This document shows, in pieces, positions 59,172-64,000 of a stretch of DNA of 64,000 bases. Numbering within the stretch: the stretch's first letter is position 1; every line of letters starts with the position of its first letter. A model generated the notes under the pieces. The model did no database searches, was not told the DNA's origin, and saw only the letters and a program-made list of their open reading frames with translations. Origin of the DNA: an uncultured bacterium (GTDB taxonomy: Bacteria > Bacillota > Clostridia > Oscillospirales > Ruminococcaceae); contig CAJMLV010000001.1 in NCBI GenBank assembly GCA_905214345.1, positions 62,001 through 126,000 of the forward strand, written 5' to 3'. Both the position numbers and the translations under genes were made by a program.

Positions 59172-59716
59172 ATGATCCGGCGCTGCTGGATACCCTGTCT
59201 GCACTGGCGGAAGTACAGCATATACCCCGGGGAACCGTGTTCCTGAAAACGGGGGAAGTGCAGTCCAAGGTGTTTCTGCTGCTCAATGGTGTGGTTCGCG
59301 GTTACTTTGTGGATGTGGACGGCTGTGAACACACCGATTGTTTCTGCTTCCGCAGTGGTACGCCGGCCATGCCGCCCTGTGCCTTTGACGAACCGTCGCC
59401 GGAGAATGTGGCGGCTTTGACCGATTGCGATCTGGTGGTTCTGCCGCTGAAGGAGACCATGGATCTTGTGCGTACCTGCCCGCAGCTGGCGGAGTTGTAT
59501 GCCCGCTTTCTCACCGATTCCATGCGCCTGCACAACCATACCAGGCATGCGATCTGCAGCTTGCCTGCCCGGCAGCGGTTTGAATGGTTTCTGGAAGAGT
59601 ATCCCGGCCTGATTTTTGATGTGAATAACCGGCACATTGCCAGTTTTCTGAATATGACGCCCGAAACACTCAGCCGCATGAAAAGTGCGACGCGCAAAAA
59701 AAGACCAATTGGCTGA
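59132..59716 (+). CDS. Crp/Fnr-family transcriptional regulator
   Basis: A 194-residue protein. The N-terminal cyclic-nucleotide-binding-like beta roll is at about 20-120 (HIPRGTVFLKTGEVQSKVFL, LLNGVVRGYFVDVDGCEHTD), and the C-terminal helix-turn-helix is NRHIASFLNMTPETLSRMKS. The cAMP-binding R-S motif and an Fnr cysteine cluster are not visible, so the ligand is unknown. Its ATG at 59132 (or 59141) lacks a ribosome site at normal distance; the GGAGG at 59106 fits the short leader frame better. It is divergent from the hybrid kinase and 130 bases before a hexosaminidase gene with its own promoter. Confidence 0.85.
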   Translation: MDAMELFTRQFGLNDPALLDTLSALAEVQHIPRGTVFLKTGEVQSKVFLLLNGVVRGYFVDVDGCEHTDCFCFRSGTPAMPPCAFDEPSPENVAALTDCDLVVLPLKETMDLVRTCPQLAELYARFLTDSMRLHNHTRHAICSLPARQRFEWFLEEYPGLIFDVNNRHIASFLNMTPETLSRMKSATRKKRPIG

Positions 59717-59795
59717 AACGGCTTCTGCGGCGCAGTCCCCCGGCGGGGCTGCGCCGCTTTGCGTTGGTTCCGGCATTTTCTTTTGCGGTTGTCCG

Positions 59796-59804
59796 TGGTA
59801 TAAT
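59796..59804 (+). promoter_or_regulatory. Extended -10 promoter of the NagZ-like gene
   Basis: TG-G-TATAAT 43 bases before the GTG start; the -35 region is weak. A hairpin GCGGCGCAG/CTGCGCCGC at 59727-59757 upstream may terminate the regulator gene. Confidence 0.6.
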
Positions 59805-59846
59805 ACAGAAAAATTCCGCTCGGAAGGGCAAAGGGAGGGGCGTACT

Positions 59847-61103
59847 GTGGGCAAGAGAATAAGGCTGCGCCTGTCCGCGCTGGCACTGGCCTGCGGAGCT
59901 CTGGCAGGCTGCGCTCCGGCTGCATCCGGCACTGCGCCGGCCCCGCAGCCCACAGCATCCGCCGGGGAGCAGGCCACGGCATCCCCCTCCGCGGCGCCGG
60001 CAGGACTTCTGGCGGAAATGACCCTGCGGGAAAAGGTGGGCCAGTTGTTTCTGGTCCGGCCGGATGCCTTGGACCCGGCGCTTTCCCAGCAGACCATCGA
60101 CGATGCTGATGCTCCCGGTGTGATTGAAGTGTCCGAAGCCATGGCGGCCTTTCTGGAAGAATACCCGGTGGGGGGCGTGGTGCTTTTCGGCAAGAACATC
60201 ACCGACGAAGTCCAGCTGCGCGGCCTGATTGCCGGATTGCAGCAATCCTCGCCGGTGCCCGTGCTCATTGGTATTGACGAGGAGGGAGGCGTCGTTGCCC
60301 GTCTGGCCAACAGTCCCGGCTTTGACCTGCCCCAGTACGAGAGCGCGGCGTCGATGGGGGCACAGGGGACCGATGAGGTCCGTGCCATGTCCGCCGAAAT
60401 CGGCGCTTACCTGGCCGGGTACGGCATCAATCTGGATTTTGCGCCGGTGGCGGACGTGAATACCAACCCGGATAATCCGGTCATCGGAACCCGCGCCTTT
60501 TCTTCGGACCCGCAGGAGGCAGCCGACTGCGTGAACGCCGCGGTGGAAGGATTTTTCCGAGCGGGGGTGCTTTGCTGCCTCAAACATTTTCCCGGCCATG
60601 GAGATACCGCCGGGGACAGCCATGACGGCACTGTGTATACCGAAAAAACCATGGAGGAGCTTCGTGCCTGTGAATTTCTGCCTTTTGAAGCGGGTATCCG
60701 GGCCGGGGCCCCGCTGGTGATGGTGGGGCACATTGCCGCCCCCAACGCAGTGGAAGGGGAGGAACGTGATCTGCCCGCCACCTTCTCCCGCGCGCTGATC
60801 ACCGACGTGCTGCGGGATGAACTGGGCTTTGCCGGGGTGGTGGTCACCGACTCCCTGGCCATGGGCGCAATCACGGAAACCTGCACCCCCGGTGAAGCGG
60901 CTGTACTGGCCTTGCAGGCCGGGGCGGACCTTTTGCTGATGCCCGCCGGTCTGGCGCAGGCTTATGACGGGGTTCTGGCCGCCGTGGAGGATGGCCGCCT
61001 GACAGAGGAACGTATCGATGAAAGCGTGGCCCGGATTCTGGCCCTGAAACAGCAGGCGGGACTTTTGCAGGCCCCCGATACTCAACAGGAGGACAAGGGA
61101 TGA
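59847..61103 (+). CDS. nagZ: Lipoprotein beta-N-acetylhexosaminidase, GH3 (NagZ-like)
   Basis: A 418-residue surface lipoprotein: signal peptide with LAGC (Cys22), an Ala/Pro/Ser linker to about residue 50, then a GH3 barrel. NagZ motifs are IGIDEEGGVVARL, the KHFPGHGDTAGDSHDG loop with the His259/Asp260 acid-base dyad, and the nucleophile D335 in VVVTDSLAMG. NagZ enzymes remove GlcNAc from muropeptides or glycans; an anchored form acts outside the cell. The GTG start has GGGAGGGG six bases upstream. Its stop overlaps the following glycosyltransferase start as ATGA, so they are coupled. Confidence 0.9.
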   Translation: MGKRIRLRLSALALACGALAGCAPAASGTAPAPQPTASAGEQATASPSAAPAGLLAEMTLREKVGQLFLVRPDALDPALSQQTIDDADAPGVIEVSEAMAAFLEEYPVGGVVLFGKNITDEVQLRGLIAGLQQSSPVPVLIGIDEEGGVVARLANSPGFDLPQYESAASMGAQGTDEVRAMSAEIGAYLAGYGINLDFAPVADVNTNPDNPVIGTRAFSSDPQEAADCVNAAVEGFFRAGVLCCLKHFPGHGDTAGDSHDGTVYTEKTMEELRACEFLPFEAGIRAGAPLVMVGHIAAPNAVEGEERDLPATFSRALITDVLRDELGFAGVVVTDSLAMGAITETCTPGEAAVLALQAGADLLLMPAGLAQAYDGVLAAVEDGRLTEERIDESVARILALKQQAGLLQAPDTQQEDKG

Positions 61104-62266
61104 AGAAACATGATATGACCGCCAAGCCGGCCCAAAGTACCCTGGCCGGTACCTGCGGGGAGCGTACCCGTCCCTGGCAGGTGCGGGACTGCGGGGGCAA
61201 ACCTGCCGCCAAACCGCTGTATGCGGTGGACGGCTGGTTTTTCACCCAACGGCTTTCCGGCATCCAGCGTTACGCCACCGAAGTGCTGGCCGAGCTGGAT
61301 AAGATTGCTCCGCCCGGTGTTCTGGAAGTGGTGGTGCCGGAAGGTGCCGTCCAACCGGTTTACGAAAACCTGAAAGTGGTGGTTTACGGCAAACAGAATG
61401 CCCTGTGGGAACAGCGGGATTATCCCCGGTACCTGGCCAAGGCGGGCCGCCGCTGGCTTTGTATGTGCAATGTGATCCCCCTCAATGCCCGGCGCAATGC
61501 GGGAATCGCCGTCTGGCACGATGTGTGCTACCGCGCCCGGCCGGATTTTTACCGTGACCCCAGGGGCCGGGCTTCGGCGGCCTGGCACCGCCTGCAGTAC
61601 CGGGCTATGGCCCGTCAGTGCTGCGGCATCGTCACGGTGTCGGAATTTTCCAAGAACGAGATCGTCAAGTACTATAAGGTGGACCCCGGGCGGATCACCG
61701 TCATCGGCAACGCCTGGCAGCACATGCAGCGGATCAAGGCCGACCCGGAGGTATTTGCGGGGAAGGGCAAATGGCCTGCTTTGCGGCAAGGGGAATACTA
61801 CTTCTCCATGGCCAACCTGCTCAAGAACAAGAACTTCCCCTGGGTACTGCGGGCGGCAAAAAACGCGCCCAAAGAGATGTTTGCCATAGCGGGCGGCGGC
61901 AGCCTGCAGGCCCAAGCCGAAGAACTGGGCCTGGCCGACCTGCCCAACGTGGTCTATCTGGGCTATGTCACCGATGGGGAAGCCAAGACCCTGATGGCCA
62001 ACTGCAAAGCATTCCTGTTCCCCACATTATATGAAGGTTTCGGCATCCCGCCCCTGGAAGCAGTGGCCTGCGGTGCGCCGGAAGTGCTGGTCAGCGATAC
62101 CCCCTGTATGCGGGAGGTCTACGGCCCCTGTGCGGGGTATATCGACCTGGCCGTCAACCATGGGGAAGTGACCCGTGTTACTCCGCCCGCCGCCGACCCG
62201 GCGGAACTGCTGGCCAAGTATTCCTGGGCCGAAAGCGCCCGCCGCCTGGCCGGACTTTTATTCTGA
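61100..62266 (+). CDS. Glycosyltransferase family 1 (GT4-type)
   Basis: A 388-residue cytoplasmic glycosyltransferase with two Rossmann-like halves. N-terminal: YAVDGWFFTQRLSGIQRYAT (the acceptor-side G-I-x-R-Y motif), HDVCYRARPDFY and VTVSEFSKNEIVKYY. C-terminal: the nucleotide-sugar site GGSLQAQAEELGL and the E-x7-E motif in FPTLYEGFGIPPLEAVACGA. It probably transfers a sugar in surface polysaccharide synthesis; donor and acceptor are unknown. AGGAGG is nine bases before the ATG, within the end of the hexosaminidase gene. A strong bidirectional terminator follows. Confidence 0.9.
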   Translation: MKKHDMTAKPAQSTLAGTCGERTRPWQVRDCGGKPAAKPLYAVDGWFFTQRLSGIQRYATEVLAELDKIAPPGVLEVVVPEGAVQPVYENLKVVVYGKQNALWEQRDYPRYLAKAGRRWLCMCNVIPLNARRNAGIAVWHDVCYRARPDFYRDPRGRASAAWHRLQYRAMARQCCGIVTVSEFSKNEIVKYYKVDPGRITVIGNAWQHMQRIKADPEVFAGKGKWPALRQGEYYFSMANLLKNKNFPWVLRAAKNAPKEMFAIAGGGSLQAQAEELGLADLPNVVYLGYVTDGEAKTLMANCKAFLFPTLYEGFGIPPLEAVACGAPEVLVSDTPCMREVYGPCAGYIDLAVNHGEVTRVTPPAADPAELLAKYSWAESARRLAGLLF

Positions 62267-62286
62267 ACAACATCCCACACAGCAAA

Positions 62287-62336
62287 CCGCCCGGCCCCGT
62301 TTGTGCCATCAGGCACGCGGGGCCGGGCGGTGTTTG
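62287..62336. terminator. Bidirectional terminator between glycosyltransferase and comM
   Basis: CCGCCCGGCCCCG / CGGGGCCGGGCGG with an inner GTGCC/GGCAC stem and T-rich flank. Confidence 0.88.
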
Positions 62337-62345
62337 ATTTTTCTG

Positions 62346-63860
62346 TCAGCGGCGGTCCATGCTGCGGTATTGCAGGGCTTCCATCAGTTCGGCAGTGCCG
62401 ATGATCTCGCTGCCGTTCAGGTCCGCCACCGTGCGGGCCACCCGCAGGATGCGGTCGTAGGCGCGGGCGCTGTATCCCATTCGTTCAAAGGCGGTGCGCA
62501 GCATGGTCTGGGCGGCGGGGGCCAGGGGACAATATCGGCGCAAAAGACCGCTGGGCAGCTGGGCGTTGCAGGCAAAACCCAGTCCCGTATACCGCTGCTG
62601 CTGCAATGCGCGGGCTTCGGTCACACGCGCCAGGATGGCAGCGCTGGATTCTCCGCCCGCTTCGGCGGCCAGCGCGTCATACTCCACCGGTCGCACCTCC
62701 ACATGCAGGTCGATGCGGTCCAGAAGCGGTCCGGAAATACGTTGACGGTACCGTTCAATGGCGCTGGGGGTGCAGGTACATTCGTGGCCGGGGCAGCCGT
62801 GGTACCCGCACTTGCAGGGGTTCATAGCCGCCACCAGCATGAACCGGCAGGGGTAGGTGGCGCTGGCATGGACCCGGCTCACCGTGATGCGCCCGTCCTC
62901 CAACGGCTGGCGCAGCACTTCCAGCGTGTCCCGGGAAAACTCCGGCAGCTCGTCCAGAAACAGCACCCCGTTGTGGGCCAGGCTGACCTCGCCGGGTCGT
63001 GCGCTGCTTCCGCCGCCCGCAATGGCGGTGGCGCTGACACTGTGGTGGGGACTGCGGAACGGCCGCGCCTTCAGAAGCCCCTGCCCGGAGCGCACCAGCC
63101 CTGCCACCGAGTAGATGGCGGTGGTCTCTAAAGCTTCGTCGTAGCTCATGGGCGGCAAGATTCCCGGCAGCCGCTTGGCCAGCATGCTCTTGCCGGTACC
63201 CGGCGGGCCCACCATCAACAGATTGTGTCCGCCCGCAGCGGCCACTTCCAGGGCCCGGCGGGCTTCTGCCTGCCCCCGAACGTCCGCAAAATCCGGGCCC
63301 AGCCATCCGCCCTCGGCATCGTAACCGTCGGGCTGAGCGGGGGAGAGCTTTGCGGTGCCGCACAGATGCTCCACCACATCCCGGGCGGTGCGGGCGGGGT
63401 AGACGGTCAGCCCCTGGGCCACGGCGGCTTCGGCGGCATTCTCGGCGGGCAGGAACAGCTCGGTGATGCCCGCCTTTTGGGCTGCCAGGGACATGGGCAG
63501 CACGCCGGGGATGGGCCTAAGAGTTCCATCCAACCCCAGTTCGCCCAGAAAGGCCTGGTGGGGTGCGGGGGCGGTCAGCTGTCCCTGGGCAGCCAGGATT
63601 CCCAGAAACACCGGCAGGTCATACAGCGACCCGGTCTTGCGCACGTCGGCGGGGGCCAGGTTTACCGTGATGTGGCTGGCGGGCCAGGGATAGCGCAGGT
63701 TTTTTACGGCGCTGCGCACCCGCTCGCTGCACTCTTTGACGGCGGAATCCGGCAGGCCCACCAGGGCAAAGGCGGGCAGCCCGCCCGAAATATCCGTCTC
63801 CACCGTCACCGGGTATCCGTTGAGCCCCGTCACCCCCAGGCTGTTGATCTGCGCAAACAT
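62346..63860 (-). CDS. comM: YifB/ComM-type Mg-chelatase-like AAA+ ATPase
   Basis: A 504-residue AAA+ ATPase. The N-terminal Lon-like fold (1-160) starts MFAQINSLGVTGLNGYPVTV. The ATPase has Walker A VGPPGTGKS at 217-225 and Walker B GVLFLDELPEF, then a cysteine motif NPCKCGYHGCPGHECTC (zinc-like) and the arginine-rich ISGPLLDRIDLHVEV. In naturally transformable bacteria ComM is a hexameric helicase that extends branch migration of incoming DNA. Members occur in many non-competent bacteria. The start 63860 follows GAGGGG by six bases. It is a single gene with a sigma-A promoter. Confidence 0.95.
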   Translation of the reverse strand: MFAQINSLGVTGLNGYPVTVETDISGGLPAFALVGLPDSAVKECSERVRSAVKNLRYPWPASHITVNLAPADVRKTGSLYDLPVFLGILAAQGQLTAPAPHQAFLGELGLDGTLRPIPGVLPMSLAAQKAGITELFLPAENAAEAAVAQGLTVYPARTARDVVEHLCGTAKLSPAQPDGYDAEGGWLGPDFADVRGQAEARRALEVAAAGGHNLLMVGPPGTGKSMLAKRLPGILPPMSYDEALETTAIYSVAGLVRSGQGLLKARPFRSPHHSVSATAIAGGGSSARPGEVSLAHNGVLFLDELPEFSRDTLEVLRQPLEDGRITVSRVHASATYPCRFMLVAAMNPCKCGYHGCPGHECTCTPSAIERYRQRISGPLLDRIDLHVEVRPVEYDALAAEAGGESSAAILARVTEARALQQQRYTGLGFACNAQLPSGLLRRYCPLAPAAQTMLRTAFERMGYSARAYDRILRVARTVADLNGSEIIGTAELMEALQYRSMDRR

Positions 63861-63893
63861 AATGCCCCTCCCCGTATCTTCGTTTCTTTTATC

Positions 63894-63922
63894 AGTATAT
63901 CGTTTTGACCCGCCCGGGGCAA
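63894..63922 (-). promoter_or_regulatory. Promoter of comM
   Basis: Minus strand TTGCCC, 17 bases, TATACT. A TTGACA on the plus strand at 63984-63989 may begin a promoter for the next gene beyond the window. Confidence 0.8.
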
Positions 63923-64000
63923 GCAAAAAGCCTAAAATTGCAGGAATCAGGGGCGAAAAACCGTTGATTGCGCCAAGATTCGATTGACAAGACCCGCGGG

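Noticed and set aside
1..64000. Phage, integrative element, toxin-antitoxin, restriction or other defence system
   Set aside because: No integrase, capsid, transposase, nuclease-methylase or reverse transcriptase motifs were seen; genes beside the tRNAs are ordinary chromosomal ones.

Overview
The window looks like a chromosomal segment of a GC-rich gut Clostridium relative, most likely the Oscillospiraceae/Ruminococcaceae branch around Faecalibacterium, Gemmiger and Subdoligranulum. The evidence is a Gram-positive replicative polymerase (PolC), CIRCE control of a heat-shock gene, strong Shine-Dalgarno sites with frequent GTG/TTG starts, sigma-A promoters of the TTGACA-17-TATAAT type, an oxygen-independent anSME-type radical SAM enzyme and an MEP isoprenoid pathway. 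I see no phage, transposon, CRISPR array or toxin system. Most of the window is chromosomal housekeeping, and its interest lies in regulation and in a few uncharacterised gene groups. The genus is an inference from gene content and style.

Layout. 1-1962: a two-gene chromate transporter divergent from a LysR regulator. 1973-5992: an anaerobic sulfatase maturase, a large membrane protein and a PflX-type radical SAM enzyme. 6142-15056: a nucleoside salvage and import region (deoD, cdd, two BMP-type binding lipoproteins, a three-gene nucleoside ABC transporter, pyrimidine-nucleoside phosphorylase). 15147-16312: an ECF sigma factor and anti-sigma factor behind an ECF-type promoter. 17015-18919: htpG with two CIRCE-like operators. 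19156-22149: a four-gene run (GCAxxG family protein, esterase, D-2-hydroxyacid dehydrogenase, YkgJ protein). 22221-24271: an operon of a zinc-ribbon membrane protein, a DUF5685 protein and a J-domain protein. 24411-29146: an unknown protein, rlmD, an AraC regulator and galK.

29275-31816: tRNA-Ala(CGC), an AT-rich spacer, then a small protein, a Spo0A-like regulator and an ATPase-only histidine-kinase-like protein. 31945-42333: a growth cluster pyrH-frr-cdsA-dxr-rseP-ispG-(small membrane protein)-polC, with uppS absent from its usual place. 42496-43705: a small XRE regulator with its membrane partner, and an acidic lipoprotein. 43903-48149: a topoisomerase IV pair. 48255-50764: secG-rnr. 50887-52435: tRNA-Ser(GGA), a DUF975 protein and two identical tRNA-Leu(CAG) genes that form an exact 253-bp tandem repeat of promoter, tRNA and terminator.

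52524-63860: a cysteine-tailed membrane protein, a DUF6056-like membrane protein, a cation diffusion facilitator behind a long structured leader, a hybrid sensor kinase divergent from a Crp/Fnr-type regulator, a lipoprotein NagZ-like hexosaminidase overlapping a glycosyltransferase, and a ComM-type AAA ATPase. The candidates for something new are the Spo0A-like gene group, the leader of the metal exporter, the leader terminator of its divergent neighbour, the unknown protein at 24411-25271, and the CTG-started XRE regulator with its perfect operator.
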